From positions 1-34,501 of the forward strand of contig JASHTX010000020.1 of the NCBI GenBank assembly GCA_030040335.1: a DNA stretch of 34,501 nucleotides. Direction: 5' to 3'. Origin of the DNA: Microcaldota archaeon (GTDB lineage: Archaea; Micrarchaeota; Micrarchaeia; Micrarchaeales; CABMGC01). The notes beneath the pieces are model-generated. The model was not told the origin of the DNA, searched no databases, and worked only from the letters and a program-made list of their open reading frames with translations. Of the stretch, positions 22,060-29,587 are shown piece after piece (the stretch's first letter is position 1; each line of letters starts with the position of its first letter). The position numbers and the translations under genes were made by a program.

Positions 22060-22827
22060 ATGCAGACGAGCAAAGAAGAGACCTTCAACGTCATGACTCT
22101 CGCGCTCATCATGGCTTTCGCGATCTTCATCATGACGATGCTGATACTGTGGGTCGTGACAAAGAACCTCTACCTGGACTACTACTTTACGCTTGAGTCA
22201 TTCTTCAACGCGCAGAACACGGCAGCATCGGAGGCCCTGGCTAGCGTCGCCTTCTCGAAGAACCTCGGCCAGTTTCTGCTGATACTTTTTGTAGTGGTTG
22301 TGGACAACCTGGGCAGGATATTCATAGTCAGCTTCATAATAGCCGCGGTGATTGACTTCCTCAACTACGCAAATGTCGAGGCGATAATAAACGATCTTCG
22401 GGCTGGCGCCTTGAGGAACCACGTGATACTCTGCGGCTACAACGAAATAGCAGACAAGCTTGCCGCTAAGTTCAAGGAGCAGAACATCAGGTTCATAGTC
22501 GTGGAGCCGAAGGTAGGCAAGGGCATAGAGCTTAACGAGAAGAAGATACTCAACGTCGAAGGGGACTTCACGAAGGCCGAGACGCTGAAGACCGCGGGCA
22601 TAGAAAAGGCAAGGGCCATACTCTTCATATCTTACAGCGACATAGACAACGTGGTGGGCTCGCTGGTCGCGAAGAAGCTGAATCCGAAGATAAAGATACT
22701 CAGCAGGATAAGCGAGGAGAGCGTGAGGAAGAAGGTCTATGGGATAGGAACGTACATGGCGGTGATACCCGAGCACCTTGCGGGCATAGAGATGGGAGAG
22801 TACATGGCAAGGCTTTATGGTGCGTAA
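22060..22827 (+). CDS. Two-TM channel-like protein with RCK domain, no visible K+ filter
   Basis: This 255-residue protein has the layout of an MthK-type K+ channel: TM1 (about residues 10-32), an intervening 35-residue segment, TM2 (about 65-95), then an RCK domain starting NHVILCGYNEIADKL and ending near VIPEHLAGIEM. In the pore position (around FTLESFFNAQNTAASEALAS) there is no T-x-G-Y-G filter. In the Rossmann loop the second glycine is lost (CGYNEI), so nucleotide binding may be weaker. ATG 22060 is chosen over TTG 22057. The stop TAA is directly followed by the ATG of the next gene (22828), so translation is probably coupled. It could be a regulatory subunit, a non-selective pore or a sensor. 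Confidence 0.8.
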   Translation: MQTSKEETFNVMTLALIMAFAIFIMTMLILWVVTKNLYLDYYFTLESFFNAQNTAASEALASVAFSKNLGQFLLILFVVVVDNLGRIFIVSFIIAAVIDFLNYANVEAIINDLRAGALRNHVILCGYNEIADKLAAKFKEQNIRFIVVEPKVGKGIELNEKKILNVEGDFTKAETLKTAGIEKARAILFISYSDIDNVVGSLVAKKLNPKIKILSRISEESVRKKVYGIGTYMAVIPEHLAGIEMGEYMARLYGA

Positions 22828-23553
22828 ATGGCCAGGTTGAGGATAATACACATAATTTCGGTCATGCTGATAATAATGATCTTCATAGTCTCGGTCATAT
22901 TCGTGATCCTTTCAGGCTATACCCCGCTTGATGCGGTCATCTTCAGTTTCATGAACGTTATAGGCGCGACCTTCCCTCCCAACTCGGCGCTGCTCGACGC
23001 GGAGAGTCCGCTAATACTCATGACCGTGGCCCTTGGCATCTTCGCGAACGTGGTGCTGACAATCACCTTCACGACAATATTTTACGAGCTGCTTGGCGGA
23101 ATAGACCTGCGCTACATGCTGATGAAAAGGAAACTCAGCGGCCTGAACAAGCACGCGATAATAACGCCGATAAACGGGATGGGGCTGGAGCTGGCCAACA
23201 AGCTGAAGGCTTTCGGAGTGCCTGTCGTCTTTGTGGACAACAACCCAGCGATGATCAGGAAGGCGATAAGGGAGGGCATGCTAGTGGTGCACGGGGACGC
23301 GGAGAATCCCAACAGCCTCACTGACGCGCACATAAACTACGCAATAGGGCTCTACGCACTCTACGACGATGACGTGAAGAACACCTTCATCACCATAGAG
23401 GCAAAGCGGATGGAAAGAAGCATAAGGGTAATAACAAGGATAAAGAGGCTGGAGGACCTGATAAAGATGGAAAGGGCGGGAGCGAACAGGGTCATGCTGC
23501 CCGAAGCAGCGGTGGGCATAGAGATAGGGGATTTCCTCGTTACCAGCACCTGA
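22828..23553 (+). CDS. Two-TM channel-like protein with RCK domain, altered filter
   Basis: This 241-residue protein has TM1 at about residues 8-30, a pore-loop-like segment (DAVIFSFMNVIGATFPPN), TM2 at about 58-85 and a C-terminal RCK-like domain (HAIITPINGMGLELANKL, then VVHGDAENPNSLTDAHI). The segment aligns by eye with the filter region of 2-TM K+ channels (F-S-x-x-T-x-T-T-V-G-Y-G-D), but where T-V-G-Y-G should be there is N-V-I-G-A-T. The dinucleotide loop is also degenerate (INGMG). It follows the preceding gene without any gap. The protein may form a heteromeric complex with its neighbour; ion specificity cannot be predicted. The end of the cluster is at 23553. Confidence 0.78.
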   Translation: MARLRIIHIISVMLIIMIFIVSVIFVILSGYTPLDAVIFSFMNVIGATFPPNSALLDAESPLILMTVALGIFANVVLTITFTTIFYELLGGIDLRYMLMKRKLSGLNKHAIITPINGMGLELANKLKAFGVPVVFVDNNPAMIRKAIREGMLVVHGDAENPNSLTDAHINYAIGLYALYDDDVKNTFITIEAKRMERSIRVITRIKRLEDLIKMERAGANRVMLPEAAVGIEIGDFLVTST

Positions 23554-23586
23554 CCCTTCATTAAAGACCGATCCTCTAGCAAAGAG

Positions 23587-23599
23587 CTATATCTTTTAA
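23587..23599 (+). promoter_or_regulatory. TATA-like element for the pilus-assembly operon
   Basis: CTATATCTTTTAA lies 24-36 bases before ATG 23623. This spacing predicts a leaderless start at 23623 and makes the upstream ATG 23605 unlikely. Confidence 0.45.
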
Positions 23600-23622
23600 T
23601 TGCTATGTTACCATGTGTATAC

Positions 23623-24855
23623 ATGGCAGACCAGCCAGCTCCGAACCAGCCAGCCGGAGAACAGCCGATAACGACCAGCATCGACGACCTGGTCAAGTAT
23701 CTGAACGAACACGGCGAGACCGACTCTACCACGCTTTCCGGCTCACTGAGGGTTAGCGAGAGGATCATAGAGACGTGGAGCGACGTCCTCGAGAAGGCGA
23801 AGATCGTAAAGATAAACTACAGACTGGGCAAGATGTTCATATCGCCTATGGTTGCGACCAAGGAGGGCGCAGACGTGGCGAAGAAGACCGTGGAGCTCAA
23901 GAAAGGAGTGGCGGAGATGGAGCTCACCACGCAGATAGTCATGATAAACCAGATCAACACCAAGCTCGACGAGTTCAAGAGATACGTTGCAGGGGCAGAG
24001 GTGGCGTTCAAGTCGAAGGCGGGCCAGCTCAAGGACATGCTCGACGAGCTGGAGAAGGTAAGCCAGCAGATAGACAGCTCGTACACGAAACTGAAGGAGA
24101 AGAAGGACTTCGTGGACCAGCTTGCAGGCAAGCTCGACAAGGAGATGGGAGATCTTCAGGAGAGGGCCACCAAAGGCATGGAGATTTCAGGCAATACCGA
24201 GGCGGACTCGAAGAGGCTTCTCTCCGAAACGAAGATGAACCTCGACAACGCGGACAACAGGATAAGGACGCTGAACGAGGAATTCAACAAGAGTATGGAA
24301 AGCAACAGGAAGACATTCGAGGAGAGCCTGAACGGGATAAGGAACGAGATGCGGTCGCTGAGGGAGATAGTGAGCCAGCAGGAGAAGGAGCAGCACGAGT
24401 ATGCGGCGTTCATAAACTCGTACAAGAGGGAATCAGATTCGATAAAGCGGAACGTCGCGAAGGAGAGGAGCAGGATGATGGACGAGATAACAAGGGCGAG
24501 CGGCGAGGTGGGAAAGATGTACGCCGTGGCCGAGGCGCAGATTCTGGGGGCCAAGAGGACGCTCGAAGACATCAAGAGCCAGTTCGGCGGCTATGCTGAC
24601 CTGAGCGACAAGCTGAACGGGATAAAGAACAACATAGACTCGATAACCAGGCAGAAGGACGAGGTGCAGAAGGAGCTCGAGGAGCTTCAGGAGCAGCTGA
24701 AGGCGCTCTCGGCTCTAGACGACACAAAGGTGGCCCAGAAGAGCATGGTGATGAAAAGGATAACTGACAAGGTCTCCAAGGCGGGCAAGAAGATTGAGGT
24801 GCTGGAGAGAGACACGGACACGGTGAAGAGAAACATAGACGATATGGCGAAGTGA
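23623..24855 (+). CDS. Winged-helix plus long coiled-coil protein, first gene of pilus-like operon
   Basis: This 410-residue soluble protein starts at ATG 23623 (MADQPAPNQPAGEQP); an ATG at 23605 is in frame but lies too close to the TATA-like element. Residues about 17-75 form a winged helix-turn-helix (LVKYLNEHGETDSTTLSGSL, then WSDVLEKAKIVKI). From about residue 95 to the end, heptad-type coiled coil dominates (LDELEKVSQQIDSSYTKLKE and onward), with short breaks. There is no membrane segment. The adjacent ATPase begins 4 bases after its stop, so the two products are probably made together. It may link pilus assembly to transcription, or scaffold the machine in the cytoplasm. The family is not recognised, but the architecture resembles the gene at 686. 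Confidence 0.75.
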   Translation: MADQPAPNQPAGEQPITTSIDDLVKYLNEHGETDSTTLSGSLRVSERIIETWSDVLEKAKIVKINYRLGKMFISPMVATKEGADVAKKTVELKKGVAEMELTTQIVMINQINTKLDEFKRYVAGAEVAFKSKAGQLKDMLDELEKVSQQIDSSYTKLKEKKDFVDQLAGKLDKEMGDLQERATKGMEISGNTEADSKRLLSETKMNLDNADNRIRTLNEEFNKSMESNRKTFEESLNGIRNEMRSLREIVSQQEKEQHEYAAFINSYKRESDSIKRNVAKERSRMMDEITRASGEVGKMYAVAEAQILGAKRTLEDIKSQFGGYADLSDKLNGIKNNIDSITRQKDEVQKELEELQEQLKALSALDDTKVAQKSMVMKRITDKVSKAGKKIEVLERDTDTVKRNIDDMAK

Positions 24856-24859
24856 GCCG

Positions 24860-26377
24860 ATGGAGGAAACGCAACTAAGCCATAGCGAGAAAGTTTACGG
24901 GTCGTACGAGCTTGACGCGCACGGGCTCAAGGTTGCGATAAGAATAGTGGACAAGGGCACTTTCGTACCCATATACGAGGTCACAGTGCCCGGACTGGGA
25001 GACGCTACAAAAGTGCTCCTGATATCGCTCAGGCAGGAGCTCCTTTCGATGGTACCCATAGACCCTTCGCGGGTCGAGGACAAGGATTACGTTGACGAGC
25101 TGACGCAGAAGTACATCGAGGCCTCGAACATAATCATAGACAGGTACCTGCCGGGCTCGTCAGCAGAGACGAAGCGCGTCCTCATCGCTTACATAGTCAG
25201 CTTCATGCTTGGACTCGGAGACCTGGAAGCACCGCTTGCAGACGACAACCTGGAGGAAGTTGCCGTTAATACTTCAAAGGAACCGATATGGGTCTTCCAC
25301 AAGCAATACGGATGGTGCAAGACGAACGTGACGCTGCTTGACGACAACGTGATATACGACGACGCGCAGCAGATCGGAAGGAGGATAGGGAGGCAGATCT
25401 CCAACCTTTCGCCCCTCATGGACGCAGAGCTTCCGGACGGCTCGCGAGTCAACGCTACGCTCTACCCGATATCACAGAAGGGCAACACGCTGACCATAAG
25501 AAAGTTCGGGAAGAACCCGTGGACCATGCCCGCCATGATCGCAAACGGCACGCTCTCCCCGGAGATCGGAGCGCTAATGTGGCTCGGAGTGGAGAACGAA
25601 GTCAGCTTCCTGATATCAGGAGGCACGGCGAGCGGAAAGACGAGTTTCCTAAATGCGATGAGCGTCTTCATACCTGCAAGCCGCAGGGTGATATCGGTGG
25701 AGCAGGACAGGGAACTGACGCTTCCGAACTTCCTTCACTGGGTGCCTATGCTTACGAGGCAGCCCAACCCAGAGGGCAAGGGAGAGATAACGCTCTACGA
25801 CCTGATGATCAACGCGCTGAGACAGAGGCCAGACGTGATGCTGGTTGGAGAGGTGAGAACCAAGAAAGACGCGGAAACGCTTTTCGAGGCGATACACACT
25901 GGTCACGCGGTGTACGGCACTGTGCACGCTGATAACGCGCAGGACACCATCGTCAGGATGACCAACCCGCCCATCGAGGTGCCGAAGCTCATGCTTAACG
26001 CATTCGGCGGGGTCATAAGCCTTTTCAGGCACAGGAGACTGGGGATAAGAAGAGTCCTTGAGGTAGGGGAGATGCTGAGCAGCGGAGACATAAACGTAGT
26101 CTACAGGTGGGACACGAGGAACGATACGTTCGCGCAGATAGCAGAGATTGCGAGGATGAGCGAGACGATAGCGCTCTTCGGAGGCTACACCAAGGACGAG
26201 CTTGCGAAGAACATAGAGGACAAGCAGATAGTGCTGAACTGGATGGTGAAATACAACGTCACAGGAGTGGACGATGCCGGATATGTCATCTCAAGCTATT
26301 ACAGGAATGCTGAGAAAATCCTCAAGATAGTGGGCGAAAACCAGCCCTACTCGAAGGAGCTCATAGAGAAAGTGTGA
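24860..26377 (+). CDS. Type II/IV secretion (GspE/TadA/FlaI-type) assembly ATPase
   Basis: This 505-residue cytoplasmic ATPase drives assembly of archaeal type IV pilus-like fibres by pushing platform proteins of the GspF type. It has an N-terminal domain of about 160 residues, then Walker A GGTASGKTS near 253-262, an Asp-box-like VEQDREL, Walker B PDVMLVGEVR and the His box GTVHADNAQD, followed by the C-terminal region of the RecA-like fold. Two genes encoding its likely platform partners follow at 27429 and 28594. The neighbouring arrangement (ATPase, disordered protein, two membrane proteins) differs from the archaellum operon, since flaF/G/H and flagellin genes are missing. Its stop overlaps the start of the next gene (GTGA). 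Confidence 0.93.
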   Translation: MEETQLSHSEKVYGSYELDAHGLKVAIRIVDKGTFVPIYEVTVPGLGDATKVLLISLRQELLSMVPIDPSRVEDKDYVDELTQKYIEASNIIIDRYLPGSSAETKRVLIAYIVSFMLGLGDLEAPLADDNLEEVAVNTSKEPIWVFHKQYGWCKTNVTLLDDNVIYDDAQQIGRRIGRQISNLSPLMDAELPDGSRVNATLYPISQKGNTLTIRKFGKNPWTMPAMIANGTLSPEIGALMWLGVENEVSFLISGGTASGKTSFLNAMSVFIPASRRVISVEQDRELTLPNFLHWVPMLTRQPNPEGKGEITLYDLMINALRQRPDVMLVGEVRTKKDAETLFEAIHTGHAVYGTVHADNAQDTIVRMTNPPIEVPKLMLNAFGGVISLFRHRRLGIRRVLEVGEMLSSGDINVVYRWDTRNDTFAQIAEIARMSETIALFGGYTKDELAKNIEDKQIVLNWMVKYNVTGVDDAGYVISSYYRNAEKILKIVGENQPYSKELIEKV

Positions 26378-27411
26378 ACGTGGAAGAGGCGCCAGACTAC
26401 GAGAAAATGGTAGATATTGTCGACTCCGTAGACCAGGCATCTGCAGAGACAACAATACCCATAGACGTCTCTGATGTTTTCCAGAACAGGATCGAAGTCA
26501 GGGAACTGAAGTACGAGGATGTAGAGCAAATACTCGAGAAGACAGACACGAGAAGATTTGAGGTGCCGCAGATTCAGGCCAGGCAAAGGATCCAACCCCA
26601 GCAGATGCAGCCAAAGGTACAGAGCACGCAGCCGAAAACCAGAATGCAGCCGCAGTTCCAAACGCCGCAGCCGCAGATGCGGGTCAGGGAAACACCACAG
26701 ATGCAGCCTCAGGCCCAGCCTTCCCAACCGCAGCCGCAGGCCGCGCAACAACAGCCTCGCATCGAGCCGCAGAAGCAGGAGACCGGGGAACAGCAGGTGA
26801 CGCAGCAGCCTCAGGCTAAGGCTCCGCAGATGCAGCCAAGGGCCAGGCCTATACTGCAGACTGCGGGTGAGATATTCGGTTCTGGAGGGGGCGCGAAGAG
26901 CACAGCGGGCGGCACCGGAGGGACCGAGTTGGAGAAAGGAGTGAAAGAGCAGATACCAGAGCACAAGCGCGAAGAAGAAGCAATAATGCAGGTGCAGCCT
27001 CAGGCGAGGGCTCCGCAGATGCAGCCCAGAACCAGAGCAACGAAACAGAATATCGGAAACGAGATGGCTGAAGCTGCCGGCAGGCTGAAGAACATGATGG
27101 GCGCGGCCGGAACAGAGTTCGAGAAGGGAGTGAAAAAGGAGATTGTTGAAACGAAAGTGGAAAAGCAGCAGACGGTGATGCCGAAGCTTTCCCTGCAGGA
27201 TCAGGTCTCGGATCTCGAGAAGATAGAGGAGGGCATCGGAGAAGACGCATTCGACGACGAGCAGATAGAAATAATAAAGCAGGAGATCAATGCGCTCAGC
27301 CTCGCAGCTTCAAAGGAGATGATGAGCAGGCTTAGCTGGGAGCAGAAGCAATTGGCTCTGCTGAGAAACCAAAAGATTAAAGAGATAAGACGTGCGTTGA
27401 ATATGAATTAA
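26374..27411 (+). CDS. Gln/Pro-rich, largely disordered protein in pilus-like operon
   Basis: This 345-residue protein has an acidic start (residues 1-65), a long low-complexity middle (about 65-165) made of Gln, Pro and Met (QPQMQ-type runs), and a helical C-terminal region (about 270-345: QDQVSDLEKIEEGI, then KQEINALSLAASKEMMSRL and KIKEIRRALNMN). A 63-codon module is duplicated exactly in register (26806-26994 and 26995-27183). No membrane segment or cysteine is seen. The GTG start overlaps the ATPase stop by four bases, indicating coupling. It may tether the ATPase to the platform proteins or form a flexible cytoplasmic ring-like scaffold; this is inference. The family is not recognised. 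Confidence 0.7.
   Translation: MNVEEAPDYEKMVDIVDSVDQASAETTIPIDVSDVFQNRIEVRELKYEDVEQILEKTDTRRFEVPQIQARQRIQPQQMQPKVQSTQPKTRMQPQFQTPQPQMRVRETPQMQPQAQPSQPQPQAAQQQPRIEPQKQETGEQQVTQQPQAKAPQMQPRARPILQTAGEIFGSGGGAKSTAGGTGGTELEKGVKEQIPEHKREEEAIMQVQPQARAPQMQPRTRATKQNIGNEMAEAAGRLKNMMGAAGTEFEKGVKKEIVETKVEKQQTVMPKLSLQDQVSDLEKIEEGIGEDAFDDEQIEIIKQEINALSLAASKEMMSRLSWEQKQLALLRNQKIKEIRRALNMN
26806..27183 (+). repeat. Tandem in-frame duplication of 189 bp (63 codons)
   Basis: Within the Gln-rich gene the segment with APQMQPRAR and, later, ELEKGVKEQI recurs 189 bases on as APQMQPRTR and EFEKGVKKEI. Offsets of both landmarks are exactly 189, so no indel has occurred since the duplication, while the central part has diverged. 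Confidence 0.6.
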
Positions 27412-27428
27412 CCGGGTCGTGTATTCAG

Positions 27429-28589
27429 ATGGGTTTGTTTGGAGGAAGTAAGCAGGCGGCAGACGACGGACAGCAGGGTGATATAATTGGCTTCACAAAG
27501 CCGAAAAAATTCCTGTTTTTCAAGATAAAGTCAAAGCCCATATATGAAAATGCAAAACAAAAGCAGGGGTCGGCACTGGCGCAGCAGCCCTCTCCGCACC
27601 CGCAGAAATCCTCATTCGCAGACAGGATGAAGAACCTGATTCCAAAGCCCAAATCAGCGCAGGCCAGGCAGATGGGCGGCACGACTCAGAGCGCAATGGT
27701 CATGGGACGCGGGAGCCAAGCCCCGGCCGCAGGAACTCAGCTTCCGCCGGGACTCGCAAGGAAGCCCACACAGATGGAGATATACTTCGCGACGGTGGCT
27801 GCGAGGCACAAGGAGCTCGGACCTGCCCTCAGGGCCCAGGGCATAAAGGAAAGCCCGACCGAGTTCGTCAGGAAGATGTTCATGAACGCCATGGTCATAA
27901 CCGTGATGATGACCATCGTGATGGGCATAGCGCTTTACTCGTATGGAGTAAGTGTGATACTTGCGTTGCTCTTCGGGGTGGCGCTCTTCTATGCATTCTT
28001 CAACAAGTTCATACAGTACCCGATAGACAGGAATGCGGTCGTGGGCAAGGAGATAGAGAAGGACATACTCTTCGCTACCAGAGACCTGGTCATAAGCATG
28101 AGATCCGGAATGCCTCTCTTCAACGCGATAACAGCAGTGAGCACAGGCTACGGGGCTGCAAGCCAGGAATTTGCGAAGATCGTCGAGCTGGTGCAGCTTG
28201 GAGCTCCTATAGAGCAGGCGATTGACGATGTCAGCGCTGCAAGCAGGTCCAAGACCTTCAAGAGGGTGATGCTGCAGACAACGGTCAGCCTCAAGGCCGG
28301 AGCCGACGTAGTGGGCGCACTGCAGGAGGTTGTCGACGAGGTCGCACAGGAGAGGGTCATTGAACTGAGGAGATATGGGCAGAGACTAAACGCGCTCGCC
28401 ATGTTCTACATGCTTTTCGGAGTCATATTTCCGAGCATGGGGATAGCTGTTGCGGCAATCCTCACAACATTCATCAGCATATTTACCGTCAACAACAGCA
28501 CGCTTCTTCTCGGTGCCGTATTCATCTTCTTCCTGCAGCTCATATTCCTGAACATGATGAAGTCGTCGAGGCCGACTTTCGCGATGTGA
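27429..28589 (+). CDS. Type II secretion F-domain (TadC/FlaJ-like) platform protein 1
   Basis: This 386-residue membrane protein has a polar N-terminal region of about 130 residues with Gln, Lys and Pro, then a GspF/TadC domain: two closely spaced helices (about 155-195), a cytoplasmic helical bundle (LFATRDLVISMRSGMPLFNAI, then GAPIEQAIDDVSAAS, and LKAGADVVGALQEVVDEV), and two C-terminal helices (MLFGVIFPSMGIAVAAIL; LGAVFIFFLQLIFL). This class receives the push of the assembly ATPase and helps insert pilins in the fibre. The archaeal FlaJ usually carries two F domains in one chain; here they lie in two genes (this and the next). The N-terminal extension is unusual and may contact the disordered protein. 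Confidence 0.9.
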   Translation: MGLFGGSKQAADDGQQGDIIGFTKPKKFLFFKIKSKPIYENAKQKQGSALAQQPSPHPQKSSFADRMKNLIPKPKSAQARQMGGTTQSAMVMGRGSQAPAAGTQLPPGLARKPTQMEIYFATVAARHKELGPALRAQGIKESPTEFVRKMFMNAMVITVMMTIVMGIALYSYGVSVILALLFGVALFYAFFNKFIQYPIDRNAVVGKEIEKDILFATRDLVISMRSGMPLFNAITAVSTGYGAASQEFAKIVELVQLGAPIEQAIDDVSAASRSKTFKRVMLQTTVSLKAGADVVGALQEVVDEVAQERVIELRRYGQRLNALAMFYMLFGVIFPSMGIAVAAILTTFISIFTVNNSTLLLGAVFIFFLQLIFLNMMKSSRPTFAM

Positions 28590-28593
28590 TGTT

Positions 28594-29586
28594 ATGAAAA
28601 TAGAGATAGAAAGGCTCATGTCAAGGAACTTTTCAAACTTCCTAAACAGCGAGCTCATGCTTGCCGGCATGAAGATGACACTTGAAAAGCTAATCCAGAT
28701 AGGTTTCGTGGGCGGCATAGCGACGCTTGTCCTGACTCCTATTGTTCTTGTTCTGCTCTTCGGCCTCAGCATCCCGATTTCCTTGGGGATCGGGATTGCT
28801 GCCGCTGCTATCTTCGAGGTTTCGATATACGCTGCGATGGAGTTCAGGATAGAACAGAGGAAGGATTTCATCGAGACGCTGCTTCCAGACTACCTCCAGC
28901 TTGCCGCAGCGAACGTAAGAAGCGGAATAGCGATAGACAAGGCGATGATACTGGCCGCAAGGCCCGAGTTCGGATACTTCTCCGATGACGTGAAGGAGAT
29001 GAACAAGGAGCTTTACAGCGGAGTCACGCTCCAGGCGGCGCTCACCAACCTGGGGAAAAGGTACAGGTCGCTTCAGTTGTCGCACACCGTGAGGATGATG
29101 GTCGAAGGAATACAGTACGGCGGAGGGATGACCGACCTCCTGAACCAGATCTCCAAGGACATAAGGAACCAGCAGATGGTCCAGAAGGAGATATCTGGGC
29201 AGCTATTCATGTACACGATATTCATAGCGTTCGCCTGCCTCCTCGGCGCACCGGTGCTTTATGCCCTGACATCGCAGATGATCGGGGTCACGGATACGGT
29301 CTGGGCTGGGATATTGAAACAGAACCCAGGCGGGCTTCCGACAGTGGGCGTTTCTTTCCTAAGACCTACGCCGCCACAGATAACCATCGACGCCTACCAT
29401 GACTTCGCCATAGCTGCGGTGGTCATGATAACGGGTTTCGGCGCATTCATAGTGAGCGCGATCTCGACAGGCTCTGTCATCAGGGGCATACGGTACGTAC
29501 CCATATTCATAATCATAGGATTGGGCATATTCTTCCTGGTCTCCTCTGCGATAGGCAGCGAGTTCGGAAGCATCGGAGCCGCCTGA
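28594..29586 (+). CDS. Type II secretion F-domain (TadC/FlaJ-like) platform protein 2
   Basis: This 330-residue membrane protein has helices at about 32-58 and 60-82, a cytoplasmic GspF-type bundle (LLPDYLQLAAANVRSGIAID, then ELYSGVTLQAALTNL and VEGIQYGGGMTDLLNQIS), and three C-terminal helices. The GspF helices carry the characteristic alternating pattern of small residues. It begins 4 bases after the stop of the preceding gene and should form a heteromeric platform with it. A segment of about 45 residues between helices (VTDTVWAGILKQN, then PTPPQITIDAY) is probably external. It is the last gene of the operon; the convergent surface-protein operon ends one base beyond. Confidence 0.9.
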   Translation: MKIEIERLMSRNFSNFLNSELMLAGMKMTLEKLIQIGFVGGIATLVLTPIVLVLLFGLSIPISLGIGIAAAAIFEVSIYAAMEFRIEQRKDFIETLLPDYLQLAAANVRSGIAIDKAMILAARPEFGYFSDDVKEMNKELYSGVTLQAALTNLGKRYRSLQLSHTVRMMVEGIQYGGGMTDLLNQISKDIRNQQMVQKEISGQLFMYTIFIAFACLLGAPVLYALTSQMIGVTDTVWAGILKQNPGGLPTVGVSFLRPTPPQITIDAYHDFAIAAVVMITGFGAFIVSAISTGSVIRGIRYVPIFIIIGLGIFFLVSSAIGSEFGSIGAA

Positions 29587-29587
29587 G

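Noticed and set aside
23605..23622. ATG 23605 as start of the winged-helix/coiled-coil gene
   Set aside because: It is only about 6-18 bases after the TATA-like element, too close for transcription to begin upstream; 23623 fits the leaderless spacing.
23623..29586. Archaellum operon
   Set aside because: There is no flagellin, flaF, flaG or flaH, and two single F-domain platform proteins replace the usual FlaJ. A more general type IV pilus/Tad-like system fits better.
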